A stretch of DNA of 64,000 bases from Polluticaenibacter yanchengensis (lineage in GTDB: Bacteria; Bacteroidota; Bacteroidia; Chitinophagales; Chitinophagaceae). Below, in pieces: positions 18,401 through 28,500 of this stretch (the stretch's first letter is position 1; each line of letters starts with the position of its first letter). A model generated the notes under the pieces. The model made no database searches. It was not told the origin of the DNA and worked only from the letters and a program-made list of their open reading frames with translations. Both the position numbers and the translations under genes were made by a program. Location of the stretch: assembly GCA_027854065.1 (NCBI GenBank), contig JAQGEF010000014.1, forward strand, positions 1 to 64,000, written 5' to 3'.

Positions 18401-19775
18401 ATGCGCCACCTGTACCTTCTCCCGTCACACTAAAAACATCGTAAGTATAGGACGGTATTGCTATATTCTGCGCAACAGGTTTTTCACGGTATGGCATTTC
18501 CTTTTCACGGTTCAGGTCCAGCAGCGCCTTATTGTCTTTCTGTCCTGTGCCAAAATGCATATAACCATACGCCGACATAGAGCGCGTCTGGTCTTTTAAT
18601 TTTATTTCACTCCTGGAATAATACCCTGCTACATTTATTGGCGCATGAAGCACTGTAACATCAGCACCGATACCAACATAAAAATTGTAATTTTCCGAAG
18701 TCATTGGCATGCTGATAGTCGGAATGCCAACCCTCTTTAAAAAGTCCACACTTACAGAGCTTGAAAAAGGGCTATAGGCATCCTGGCCCTGGTGCCGGTA
18801 TTTAAATGGGGCCGAACCTGTAACCGTCAGGGATGTCAATCCTGCACGGGAATTGTAATTCGTTCCTACCGAAACATTTCCTAAATCTCCTTTATTCATC
18901 GACTCCAGGGAATAACCTGCCGTTGGTGAAAACCCAAGACCTTCCTGGGAATTCAGGCTTAACTTGACGCCTAAATTAAATTTCGTCCTGGTCGTATCAG
19001 GGCTTGACGTTTGCGCTGAATTCTTATCTGCTTTTGTTTGGCCTGCTAAATTAATAGAAGGGCTTACTGATAATTCGGTACCCCAGCCTGTTTTAGAGTT
19101 GTAAAACGCACCAAGACCTAATCCCAGGTTCATTGGCAAACCCGAGAACTCTAAACTGGCGCCCAGGCTGCCTCCAACTACCGTATGCGGTTTCATCCGG
19201 TTGGTCTTAATGATCTTATCGCTGCCGTTAAAATCATCGGGAATACAACGTGGGTTACGGCTGATGGCACCGGGGTTGATGTTCCAACCCAAACCGACCC
19301 AACTCGCTTCCTGGTCCATCGTCACATTCCCACTGTAGGATATATTCACAGGGTAACCACCTACATCCAGTAAAGGGATATTGTATGAGAAATCTCCGGT
19401 AAACAGATCCACCATATCACTGGCACCAACAGGTGTAAAACCACGCATCTCCGGCTGGCTCGGACCGTCCGTATCAAAATTCTCTATCTGCTCTGTTGCT
19501 TCTATACTATCAGTTAATGATGCACCTGCTTCCTCTAGCGGTTCTGAAGCCCCCATAACCGCTTCTGCAAGGCCGTTCATGTGTTCATTACCGCTTTCTG
19601 TACTGGCAACATAAATAACAGGTAGCAAATTGCTACTTTCTTCTGCTCCACCCGGGAAATCAAACAGGCCTGTGACACCGCTGCCATATAACGGTGCCGT
19701 AAAATTCAGGCTCAACACCATGAACATTAAAAAAGCGATATCCTTCTGGTATTTCTTAGAAATCAACGAAACCAT
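12435..19775 (-). CDS. Giant SpvB/Rhs-like secreted protein with PA14-like segment
   Basis: This 2446-aa protein has an N-terminal signal sequence (IAFLMFMVLSLNFTAPLYGS). At about 110-180 it carries the block DLFTGDFSYNIPLL, GGYPVNISYS, EASWVGLGWNINPGAISR, typical of the SpvB/TcaB-like N-terminal region of Bacteroidota Rhs partner proteins. A long beta-rich middle follows. A PA14-like carbohydrate-binding segment lies near 1790-1960 (FYIPKNKEYFIGISADNYFQI) and a jelly-roll-like region near 2200-2390. A single Rhs-like unit (ENNYASFYEYDDEGTLIRVKKETERG) ends the protein. It has no toxin-like tip. It follows the FN3-like gene by 56 bases. It is probably a surface or shell partner of the Rhs protein; that partnership is inferred from gene order. 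Confidence 0.8.
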   Translation of the reverse strand: MVSLISKKYQKDIAFLMFMVLSLNFTAPLYGSGVTGLFDFPGGAEESSNLLPVIYVASTESGNEHMNGLAEAVMGASEPLEEAGASLTDSIEATEQIENFDTDGPSQPEMRGFTPVGASDMVDLFTGDFSYNIPLLDVGGYPVNISYSGNVTMDQEASWVGLGWNINPGAISRNPRCIPDDFNGSDKIIKTNRMKPHTVVGGSLGASLEFSGLPMNLGLGLGAFYNSKTGWGTELSVSPSINLAGQTKADKNSAQTSSPDTTRTKFNLGVKLSLNSQEGLGFSPTAGYSLESMNKGDLGNVSVGTNYNSRAGLTSLTVTGSAPFKYRHQGQDAYSPFSSSVSVDFLKRVGIPTISMPMTSENYNFYVGIGADVTVLHAPINVAGYYSRSEIKLKDQTRSMSAYGYMHFGTGQKDNKALLDLNREKEMPYREKPVAQNIAIPSYTYDVFSVTGEGTGGAFRLYRSDVGHMFDHEIYSKSISVGGGVDIGGGGPPASGKWGGNISLAHTVNSNTKWDNGNIAANNFKFLESEQGSLKEPVYFKNAGEAGVSKQKLFTKFGDDQLVKLKTRTLSGVLVPNFILENKLDIYNDAAQRTGNIAISSNMSNSTQRERRNQLMTYTTASEAVLSGDRYIPSYNVNYFFTNCAPNANNVQYIPRNDGEVRKGHHLSNISVLNADGKRYEYNIPVYNIENREVTYSVKRYPLLDTEKNTVTTRARTGTLLIGEKASQRKISDYDIHDADQDRATDQYYMRQITPAYSHSFLLTGIFSPDYVDATGDGPSEDDMGDAVSFKYSQVYSKQNPYRWRSPVNLIDTALGGFDIEGKQWITKKQLNGNYEEGLKTDFRDDKASYVYGEKEVWYLNSIESKTMIATFEVSLRSDAANQNSELGGLNASQQLYQLDAIKLYSKSDFARFGTNAKPIKAVHLEYDYSLCTNYPLNTNNLTAGGKLTLKKIWFSYNGNEKSKKNAYRFSYRNNQPYQYQAADNWGNYKDPSDNYGTGTGKLTNKDYPYPVPDRLKAGKEANVAPWALDSIILPSGSNIKVSYEADDYGYVQNKRALQLFRIYGLGRTSNLSSADNRLYESKDDAKDHRYVFVKVPFKVNTKAELYDRYLKELNYIYFRLNVRMPDDRLFDIYRKNYEFVKLYAKLKKDSYGIADAVNNIIWFEVQGTSRKGNKDEGYSPLAKAAIQFLRTDLPMKAYPGSAFPADEPLKIGAFASALVGSFKEIANVIAGYHGAMKNREVCKTIDLSTSFVRLATPGYNKTGGGYRVKRVEIRDNWNKMTGQSQAVYGQEYFYTKEVSMGPKKEMISSGVATFEPFLGGEENPFKFPIEEYDEQSGLLGPANSFYTEGPLMESFYPGASVGYSNVRVRSIHHTGVKSKTGWSETKFFTAYDYPVIEKHTPLTDGLLRFKTPVRFNPLKIITEEKTTLSQGFKIELNDMHGKVHMQLTYSESDTKIPLSKTVYYYQSDKLDLNSYKLNNDVLTIDKTGAVSRNQLGRDIELMADFRQQKSKLSTGGLNGNISMFAAGFIPVIIAMILKVPQFSTTTYQAAALSKVVNRRAVLQKVEVYDKGSMVSTENLAYDEETGEVLVTRTNNEYDDPVYNVNIPAHWAYDRMGPAYKNTGVTVTDRIIKGRLQNSANEQFFVPGDEVLCITPRYSQRQDYAVKLWVVKASEAISTTGYLDPVTNIPGYGPFYNDLRFLTRDGNLFTTPQVSGIGTGVNSSMKIIRSGRRNQMGAGIGSYTLKTNPIIGGQLKLDIANNVLNAGAIAFKEDWATQNRYWQIDTCNKLCLCPEGYILNPETNDCVKFIDNYPIVSQYPPSYLGAKRSAQYSLYGLRFFKHNEAVLDNTTILADYNYVNYTNNNAYWKNISPADTVKGVLNRVGLWVVNVKNDSDEDRPVGKDSTIGFIKTFYIPKNKEYFIGISADNYFQIKINCKPFLANETTDQRNFNWWNIYKVRLDSGWNTIQMTGSNGGLIASFGTEIYDNTESEIVHATADSDLKILFSSRIMRGGQVHYGAGYGSYCPNGGCLQEYNGVLYCMASDSTSVVPAKCYNQQPESDGLAPVNPYTLGLLGNYRLWRSYQYYAGRKEQGFGHNDSSDIRTYGTLNNYTPFWNFNPSNNRLEATDLQTHPEWVWSSQNTLYNRRGMGIETKDPLGRFTMGQYGYHGTVPVAVAQNSRYRESAFESFEDYGFDMSSCQSVTDSCARRVLKHFDWSRFKSKIQQLIVHTGKHALKLNESETAGLSFDITNPSSDHLPLWLRLRSGTEPEGMLTDESSRLPVFSPGYGDKIVLSIWVRENGDCQPGDDYRNKVSVTFKTSANQVVNSPVPANISVSTAIEGWQRLAFEITVPEVSSNASKMFINLSGNGRVSYFDDLRIHPYHANMKSFVYDPVSLRLMAELDENNYASFYEYDDEGTLIRVKKETERGIKTIKETRSALLKEDE

Positions 19776-19831
19776 GTCTTGCTGTTTTAAACGTCTCTTT
19801 AATTATTTGTATGCTTATCTATCTCTACCCA

Positions 19832-20935
19832 CTAATCGGCTATCACGCCGCCAAATATTGTTCCGTCTGATAAATGCAACTCTATCGTGTACACTTTGCC
19901 GGACGACTTCTCCAAATTCACCTTTGGCTGCCATCTTAAAAGATTGCGGCCTTTTACTAAATGGGGCTTCATCTGTTTTAAAACCGTCTTCCTAACTTCC
20001 GATATCTCGTATAAATAAAGTGTTCCTTCTGCAACGCCATACTCATTGATGAATTCCAGTTTATACGCTTCACTCCGCTGGATCACGTTCTCATACACTT
20101 TACGCGACAATGAATTGTAAAAATCACTGCTGCTCTTTATTGATACAGGTACCGTATCCTTCAATCTGAATTCCCAGATCTGGCTCTTGCCACCGTAATA
20201 ATCTCCGTTGCGGGCGGTTACCTGCCACGCATAGACTTTACCGGTATCGAGTGATATCCAGGAGGACGGGTACAATGCCGTATTGGTGCGGATATTCCCT
20301 AAACTCCACACCGGTAAATTACGCTGGATGGCATCGCCTTTTGACTGACCGGCCTCTACTTCTACCAGCACTAACTCGTAATTAAGATTGCTGAAGATCG
20401 TCAGCGGCATGGGTGCTGTCCAGATGAAATGCGGATAGCTGATATCTAATACAGAGGTATCCGCTGGCTCTACCAGTTGCGGAGGGGCTAACGCTTCTAC
20501 TTCTGCATCGAAACAATGTTCGATGGGCTGGAAGGCTTTTAAGTCTGCGGCCTGTAAACTGACACAAATATTATAAACACCGGCAGCTAATAAACCGCCT
20601 GGAGTGATCACTGCATCTAAGCCGTCTGTCTCGTAAGTAACAGGACCAATCATCGCCTCGGTGAACATTTTACTGCCTTTACTGACGGTAAAACTCTGGC
20701 TGCGGCCTTTTAATACGATATTGCCGCTGACACGGTTGCGTACCGTTACCTCGGCAATGCAATACTTATCCGTTTCTGAGACATTGGTAACGCTCATGCC
20801 CCATAACTGGGACACTCTTATTAAACCTGACTGTGGCACTACAGGCTGCATCACTACCTGTGAATGCCCCATAATCACCGATAATAACAGGCTTAACAAT
20901 AATAACAGCTTAAAATCAATTGTTCTCCTTTGCAT
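19832..20935 (-). CDS. Secreted protein with Ig/FN3-like domains, first gene of the Rhs cluster
   Basis: The product is 367 residues from the ATG at 20935 (MQRRTIDFKLLLLLSLLLSVIMGHSQ, a classical signal peptide). An upstream start at 21031 would bury that signal and is rejected. The mature protein is beta-rich: a first segment (residues about 30-150) with conserved-looking CIAEVTVRNRVSG and GVYNICVSLQ, then an FN3-like segment introduced by PPQLVEPADTSVLDISYPHFIWTAP and ending near YAWQVTARNG...IWEFRL. That PxLxxPxxG/S...P.F.W pattern is common in secreted Bacteroidota proteins placed upstream of SpvB/Rhs-like genes. The exact role is unknown. It leads the minus-strand cluster, with about 1.6 kb of non-coding DNA upstream. 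Confidence 0.75.
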   Translation of the reverse strand: MQRRTIDFKLLLLLSLLLSVIMGHSQVVMQPVVPQSGLIRVSQLWGMSVTNVSETDKYCIAEVTVRNRVSGNIVLKGRSQSFTVSKGSKMFTEAMIGPVTYETDGLDAVITPGGLLAAGVYNICVSLQAADLKAFQPIEHCFDAEVEALAPPQLVEPADTSVLDISYPHFIWTAPMPLTIFSNLNYELVLVEVEAGQSKGDAIQRNLPVWSLGNIRTNTALYPSSWISLDTGKVYAWQVTARNGDYYGGKSQIWEFRLKDTVPVSIKSSSDFYNSLSRKVYENVIQRSEAYKLEFINEYGVAEGTLYLYEISEVRKTVLKQMKPHLVKGRNLLRWQPKVNLEKSSGKVYTIELHLSDGTIFGGVIAD

Positions 20936-21857
20936 TGATTCGGGGTTTTCTGTTGGTTTATTATGTGGCTCAAATACCACCCATTTAATGAGTAGTATGA
21001 TTACATGTACAAGGAATCTCACCCGCAACAATACTGTTGGGGCACTTATCAGCGATGCTTAATAGTTGAACAATGTTTGCATTCAATGAAGTTCAATGAC
21101 TCATTTCGGGCTTTATTGTTCAACAGCGCTCTTTTCCGGAACATCTAACGGATATTAGTCAGTCTTATCACAAGTTTAACAGTTGTTTAAATTAAAACAA
21201 CCGGTTCTTACTAACGTTCTGAATATTGCTATATAGAGAATTGTCGCAACTTCTGAGAACGGAATGAAGACCCGTGACGAAGCAGGCTCAACATTACTAC
21301 TGCATAATAAGAATATCTAAATATCATTTTGTGATAAATGGTATTGATACCTGTTAAAAATGTTCTATACAATTATATGTTTTGTTCTTACAATATACTA
21401 ACCGTGATGAGCAGAAGAATGGTTATAGTGGTTTTTAACAGCAACTGGTTTTCAGGTTGCAGGTTATACTTTATCAGGATGCTCTTCTACCGGTTATACT
21501 TTAAATCTGTTTTATTGCTCGTTAAAAAGATGCCGCACACAAATATATTAACTAAAATTAATAAACAAAAAAATAAATAAATTATTTTATAGAACACAAA
21601 AAATATTTATTTAAAATATTTTACAGAAATCAGTTAGTTAATAAGATAACGTGAGCTTGAAATCTTAAATAATGACGATCAGCATATAAAGCTGATATTT
21701 CTTAACAATACTGGAATTGGCACTTTTACTAAGGACCCGTACTTCTGTAAAGCGTAAAATACCGTGAATGCTCCCTGCATCCACAATAACAAAACCCAAC
21801 TAAAACAGCCGCGGATTCGTTTTTCAGGAAAACTTTAAAACCAGGTTCCAGGATAGA

Positions 21858-21912
21858 GCCTAGATAAAGCCCACTTAAAGCCCATATAATGCCCACATAA
21901 TGCCCTAATACC
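21858..21912. repeat. Five-unit 11-bp tandem array
   Basis: Five units start exactly every 11 bases at 21858, 21869, 21880, 21891 and 21902: GCCTAGATAAA, GCCCACTTAAA, GCCCATATAAT, GCCCACATAAT, GCCCTAATACC. The GCC(C) head is constant and the AT-rich tail varies. The period is close to one DNA helical turn and is not a multiple of three. Confidence 0.6.
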
Positions 21913-22088
21913 AGGTTTGTACATTAAACATGAAAATATCAACATTAAGATCTTCCGCTTATAGCTGAAATAACCTTGATATAAACCATAATTAACAATA
22001 GCGCTCAAAATGACTGAAAATACCTGCTGGCAATATGCCATCTAACCACTAAAGTGTCATTCCGACGCAGGAGGAATCTCATCCGGTA

Positions 22089-22149
22089 CGACACCATTTA
22101 TGTAAACCACGTATTTATTGATATTAAAATAGTAATGATCCAAAACTCA
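22089..22149 (+). repeat. 61-bp direct repeat, copy A
   Basis: Starts with CGACACCAT and runs through TGTAAACCACGTATTTATTG to CCAAAACTCA. The same sequence, with very few mismatches, recurs exactly 210 bases downstream. Confidence 0.8.
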
Positions 22150-22235
22150 TCTCACATTATAAAATATGTGGTAATAATCAATCATTCTGTTATCACCATC
22201 ATTTTACTGAAAAATCATTTATGAGATAGATCAAG

Positions 22236-22312
22236 TCCCGTAGGGACGACATTATGGTAGAAGAAATTAGAATTGATGTAACCAAAGCGCCGTAGGTGCG
22301 ACACCATATATG
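22236..22312 (+). repeat. CCGTAGG-type dispersed repeat units
   Basis: Two related short units lie here: TCCCGTAGGGACGACATTAT at 22236 and GCGCCGTAGGTGCGACACCA at 22287, about 50 bases apart. From memory, this kind of unit is a common dispersed intergenic repeat in Bacteroidota genomes. The second unit runs into copy B of the 61-bp repeat. Confidence 0.5.
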
Positions 22313-22359
22313 TAAACCACGTATTTATTGATATTAAAATAGTAATGATCCAAAACTCA
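22299..22359 (+). repeat. 61-bp direct repeat, copy B
   Basis: Second copy of the repeat at 22089-22149, in the same orientation and at an exact 210-base offset. It is fused to a CCGTAGG-type unit on its left. Confidence 0.8.
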
Positions 22360-22513
22360 CATTAATCAATAGCCAGATAGTAACAGACATCACTCAAAAA
22401 AAATCACCGTAAATCTGCGATGGTATGATTCTGCGCAATCATCGGGCAAATATACAATCTATATATTGAACGTTATTTATTCCATACAATACACAACTAA
22501 AATAGTATTACCC

Positions 22514-22547
22514 AAAGAAAAAACACCCGCCACTATGTGGACAGGTG
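22514..22547 (-). terminator. Terminator of the giant PKD protein gene
   Basis: On the minus strand an interrupted stem (CACC, CCAC pairing with GTGG, GGTG around ATA) is followed by TTTTTTCTTT. It lies about 40 bases after the stop codon of the 22584-30170 gene. Confidence 0.6.
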
Positions 22548-22583
22548 CCTCTCACTTATACATACAACTATGCTCTTTTTTGA

Positions 22584-25500
22584 TTACCTTATCAGTGATA
22601 CGGAACCTTTGATTACTTCATAACCGGTTCCGAAACCAATAACGTAATAGTAAACACCAGTTGGCAATGGCTTGCCGTTGGTAGTGCCGTCCCATGGGGT
22701 ATTATACCCTGTCGTTTGCCATACAACACGGCCATACCTGTCAAATACTTCTACTTTTACATTTGAGTAGTTTACCAGGTGTTTTATTATCCAGGTGTCA
22801 TTGATACCATCTCCGTTTGGAGAGAAGGCGTTTGGTGGCACCACTTCCTGTAAAATATTTACCAATAAGTTTTTAGAAGCCGAACAACCGTTTGCGCCGT
22901 TAGTAACGGTAAAAATATATTCTTTGTTTTCTGTCAGGATAACCGTTGGATTTTTAACCACCGGGTTATTGATATTTTCGGTCGGGGACCATAAATAAGT
23001 AACATTTGATTGTACGTCCGTTACTTTAGGATTCAATACCTGAGGTGCGTTGGCACGTACCCAGATCTCATCCGGCAGTTCGATATCCGGGTAACTGTTT
23101 ACTTTTATAACAATGCTCGAAGTGGCCTTACATCCTTTGTCGTTTTCTACATTTAAAGTGGCTGTAAAGTGGCCGCTGGACGGGTAAGGTTGCCAGAAGA
23201 TCTGGTCATCACTTACGGCATTATTTCCCAGGTTCCAGTTCCAGCCGGTAATAGCACCGGATACCCCGCTTGAATTATCAGTGAATAAAATACTGTCTGC
23301 CACACAGATCTCTGTAACATTAGCGGTAAAACGTGCGATTGGCGGACTGTATAAATTATCTAAAGTCAATCTTGTTCTCAGGGAATCGACACAACCTTTA
23401 TTGCTGGTAGCCACCAGCTGCACCCTGTAAGGAGTCGTTGGTAATGAGGTATAGGTATGCTCCCCTTCTTTGTTGGCAGACGTGCTGCCATCGCCAAAAT
23501 ACCACTGGTATTTTAAGGAAGCTTCCGAACCATCTGCGATAGTAGTATTATTACTGAACTTCGCTAAAACATTTGGCAGGCATAAATTATCTGCAGGCAT
23601 TGTAATGGATACTTCCGGTAACGGGTTCACCGTTAATGCCGCAGTATAAGGCGCACTGACGCACCCCCTGGCGCTGGTGCTGATTAAAGTAACCTGGTAA
23701 TCCTGGGCAGCATTAAATATGGCGCTAGGATTTTCCGTAGAAGCAGCCTGGCTATTACCGAAAGACCATACCCATTTTGTAATATCTCCCGTGGCTTCTA
23801 CTGCACTGGATTTATCCAGGAATTTCACCACATTATCCTTACAGATATTGCCATCAGTTTCCCATTTAGCTACTGGTGTAGGATAGACTACCTGGGTAGC
23901 TGTAGCAGTAGCAATACAGCCGTTATTGGAAGTAAATGTTGCCGTTACGGTATAGCCGTTTAAATTATAGCCGCCACTGTTGGCCGGGTTGAAGCGGTAA
24001 CCACCTGCGCCATCCGGCTCGATACCTGGTCCGCTGTAAGCGAACACACCGGCAATACCATTTTTCTCTGAAGCAGCATTTGCTGTGGTTAATCCTTTTG
24101 CGGTCGCTTCGAAACAAATACCCGGTTGTGCTGCAAAAACCAGTTCCGGTGTTGCTCTTACCGTTATTTGTTTTTGAATAACTTCCGAGCAGGTAGTGCC
24201 GCTGTAAGCAACAAAGCGTACCGTATATGTCCTGTCGGTATTTACAGCCGGGTAAGCATGCTTGTATGCTTTATCTGCCACCGGGTTATTATCTGTTACA
24301 ACGGTAGCAGGGCTGTTGGCATAATCCCAGTAAATATCGATTCTTTTTAAAGTGCCGACTGCGATGGTGGTTTTATTCACGATCTCTACTTCCACATTAC
24401 TGCATAATGCACCCGAATTCGTAACTGCAAAATCCGGTAACGGTTTGCTGCCTGCTACTTCGAAAGCAACGACCTGGGAAGTGACTTCGCATCCGAAAGC
24501 ACTTTTTGCTGTTAAAGTGATATTATAGGTACCCGGCGTGGTATACTGATGTACGCCATTGATGGCTGTACTCGTATTACCTGTACCGGCATTCGGATTA
24601 CCGAAATGCCATACATAGGTCATATCATTCACCGTTTGCCCCTGTATGGTACTTGTATTGATAAACGTAACGGAGTTGCCATCCAGGCAGGAACCTGGCA
24701 GGGTGAAAGACGGAACAGGTAATGGCGTAACGGTGATATTTTTAGCAACTACCGCACTCTTACAACCTTTATCGCTTTCTACTTCTAAGCTCACATTGTA
24801 AGTACCGGTTAGGTTATATGTAAACTTTGGTGCACCGGTTGTGGTATTCATGCTGTTATTGGCATCGCCGAATTTCCAGTTCCATTTGGTAATGGTTTGG
24901 TTCTCCCCGGAACTCTGATCCGCAAATGCGACTTCGCTGTTCAGACAGCTTGTTGCAGGTAATGTAAAATCAGCAGTTGGCGGGGCATATAAATTGGTGA
25001 TATTTTTAGTCACTTCTCCTATACAGCCATTCACACTTGTTGCAGTTAACTTCACATTGTACCCGCCTGTTTTGCCTTGATTATACAGATGTGTACCGTC
25101 CACAGTTGTAGCATTGGCGCCTGCATCATCAAAGTTCCAGGTATAAGAGGTACCTGCCGGTAAGCGGGTCCCTTCTACTGTGGTTGTATTTTTGAATGTA
25201 GCGGTACCCGGCAAACAAATATTTTGTGGTAAATCGAAGTTCGCAATTGGAGACGGTTTCACTGCAATAGTAACCTCTTTCACATTACTGGCGCAACCTG
25301 CTGCGGTAAACACCTGCAACGATACGGCAAAGGTACCTTCAGCAGCGTATTTATGAGTAGCTACCTGACCTGTAGCCGTATTACCGTCTCCAAAGCGCCA
25401 TTGCCACTGGGTAATTGGTTTGGCGGTAGCGGTACTTTTATCGCTGAACTGGATATCGTAGTTAACACAATTGATAGTACTGATGGTAAAATCAGCGATT

Positions 25501-28500
25501 GGTGCCGGTGCTACTATAATTTGCTTTTGAACCGTACTCATACAACCTTTATCTGTCGTAACAGTTAATTTAACGGTATATGTACCTGCCAGGTCGTACG
25601 CATGTTTGACAGAAGCACCTGTTTTTACCGGGCTGGCATCACCAAAATCCCATTCGTATTTGGAGATTGCCTGGTTAGCAGATACGATACTGGTGCTCAC
25701 AAAATCCGCATCGGTTTTTAAACATACTTCTCCGTTAGATGGTAATGTAAAATTAGCGGTTGGCGGTGCAAAGACATCGCGCAATTGTTTGGTGACAGAC
25801 GCGGTACATCCGAAGTCTGAAACAACATCCAGTTTCACATCGAAATAACCCGGGTTAACCGGAGGGGCCTGTGTATATTCATGTGTGCCGTCTACAGTTG
25901 TAGCAGTATTAGCCGAAGAAGTTGGATCACCGAAATTCCAGGTATATTTTGTACCCGCAGGCAGGCTTGTACCACCTACTGTTGTGGTATTTTTAAACAA
26001 AGTAACTCCCGGGATACAAACACCCGCCGGTAAATCAAAGTTTGGTACTGGTTTAGGTTTCACTACTATATTAGTATCAACAACGATGCTTTTACAACCG
26101 AGGTTGGTCACCACCTGTAGCGTCAGTTTAAACACACCTTCTTTAGTATAGGTATGCGCCGGTGGGGTAACACTGCCTACCCTGCCTGTATATTTGCTGT
26201 TCGCTTCACCATCACCGAAGTCCCAATGCCATTCTGTAATGGTACCGTTACTCCCGTTTGAAGTACTGAAATCTGTAACAGCAATATTATCACCCGGACA
26301 GATCGAGTCTTTATTGGCCTGGAACAAAGCTTCAATGCCGCCTGAAAAATCTACTAAAATACTATCTTTGGAAAAACAACCGACAGAGTTAGTGGTGGTT
26401 AATTTTATCCAGTATTGCGGCCCGCCCTTTGTCAGATCAAAGTTATGAGCGGCCGGATTTTGTTGGGTGCTGCCATTTTGAGAACCACTTGCAGGGTCGC
26501 CGAATTCCCAGGCCCAGGTTTTGATAGTAGTCCCCGCCATTGGCTCGGTTTTATCCTTAAATTCAATGGTACTTGCGCCACAGCTTGGTGGCACGAAATC
26601 AATGGCGATATTGTCTCTTCCTACTACGACCATTATGTTCTGAACATCCCTGCCACCGCAGTCGCTCTGGAAAGTACCGTATGCGGTTACTGTAAAACGG
26701 TAAGTACCTAATTCGCTGAACTTATATTCTATTGGTGATTCGTAAATATTGAAATCCCTGCCATCTTCTGTAATGACACCGGTTGAGGTTGCTACGTTGC
26801 CAACTTTTGCGCCTTCTATCGCACCTAATGGAGAAATACGGGGATCGTTACCCGGGTCCCATACCACTCTTTCTACCTGGCTTTTCGGATGCGGTAAAGC
26901 TATTTTCAGCTTCACCGGGTTGTCTTTACAGGTACGTACAATGGTACTGCTGGTATCTTTACCAAAAGGATTATCTGAAATTTTAATACTGGATAAGTTC
27001 CTTAAGGCAGTACCGGCGTTATAACCATAACTTTCCCCGTCACCCATACCATACGCAATAGCATTGAATGCTACTGTTGAACTTAAGGAAGTGGATTGCC
27101 CCTGGTTCACTTTAAATGTTGCATACATGTAATCGGCGTTCTGAGGATGCACTTTAAAGGCATCTTTCAATAATACCATTTGTGAACCGAACCCTGCCAG
27201 GTTACTGGCATTGCCGATATCGACTGTTGTGGTACTATTATAATCTATATTGTTTAATTTAAATGTCTGAACACCTTCTTTAGGAATAATCACGTTGATA
27301 TAATTCCCGGTAGAAGCATTGGTCGCGCCATTCTTTTTAATACCGGCAGAATATACGGTTACCTTATTAATTGCCTGCTGTACCGGGCTGATGATGATCA
27401 TTTCCGGGTCGCCGTTGGCAGAGTTACCAACTGAAGAGCTTTTGCAGGAGCCCTGGATAATAAACTGGTTTACATTGATTGGTTTATCACTTTCTATTTC
27501 CAAAGGCAGGTTGCTGTTAAACTGGTAATATAGATTATTTACTAAAGTACCTTTATTGGCGCCTTTAACATTTACCACAGTAGCGGGGTCGTTTACAAAT
27601 ACACGGAAGTAATTGTATTCCATTTTCTTAGTTGGCGCCGTTAAATATTTTGTTCCCCATGCTACTGTCGGGAACATTTGCTGAATCAGGTGGTCGGAGC
27701 CGTCACCGGCTGGTCCGCAATCTGTTGATTTTACCAATACACGGCCGTTACCTGCAAAAACGGCAATCTTTTTATCTGCTTCGCTGGCAGGTTTATTAGG
27801 ATCACAAACCACCTGTACAGAAGATCCTGTAAGGTCAAGGCCAACATTGCCCTGGATAAAGCCCATGGCATTGAATATCTGGCCGGCATTAAGTGTCAAT
27901 TGGTAAGTCTGGTCTTTTTGATACAATATCTGGCTGGCGGTATGCCCTTCATTGAATAATGTTCCGTCACCGTTTTGTCCGCGACGGCCGACAATATTTG
28001 CCAGAATCGGATTTGACGGGGTAAATTCAATCAGTGTATTATCATCTTTGGCAATAACAAAAAAGAAGGAATTTGGATTACTGTTATTACTGGTACCGCC
28101 ATAAGCCTGAACAGTATATTTATTTCCCCAGGTATTTGTGGGGAACAACATTGCTGCTGCTGCGGAATTATTGGTGGTATAGGTATGCATCCATACAGAT
28201 ACGGGTGCAGAAGAAGTTATTTTGATGCCCCTGTCTGTAACGCCGGTAAAATAGAGTCTTGTATCCGGCAGGTTACTGGGATTGAATATATTGGTGGCAT
28301 CCCCGGTTGGGAATCCGGTTACTTCTGCTACGGAGCCAGGTGCTACGGTTACTGTTTTTGGCCATCCAGGTGCGGTCATACCCGGCAATGCAACAGTGGC
28401 GCTCACAGCAGTTGTACCCGAATTGGAAATGTATATGGACATTTTCGTTTCTGCGGCGTCACCTGCTCTTTGGTCCTGCCGTTCCTGGTAGCCAAATCCT

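Larger units (their letters stand above)
20936..22513. other. Non-coding, repeat-rich spacer upstream of the Rhs cluster
   Basis: No convincing gene is seen. Short ORFs here have biased, repetitive composition. The spacer holds fragments of a GGAATCTC-type repeat (near 21010 and 22068), an AT-rich run at about 21560-21640, an 11-bp tandem array (21858-21912), and a 61-bp direct repeat (22089-22149 and 22299-22359) with CCGTAGG-type repeat units between. I found no TAnnTTTG box on the minus strand in the first 300 bases upstream of the FN3-like gene. Confidence 0.6.

Noticed and set aside
21338..21580. 80-codon ORF in the large spacer, and a 68-codon minus-strand ORF at 21835-22041
   Set aside because: Hydrophobic, low-complexity translation of AT-rich DNA; the second one reads through the 11-bp tandem array.
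24400..26700. Recurring similar DNA words that might suggest a CRISPR or tandem array
   Set aside because: They are codons of the repeated PKD domains in one open frame, spaced by about 250-300 bases with diverged copies; no uniform repeat-spacer pattern.
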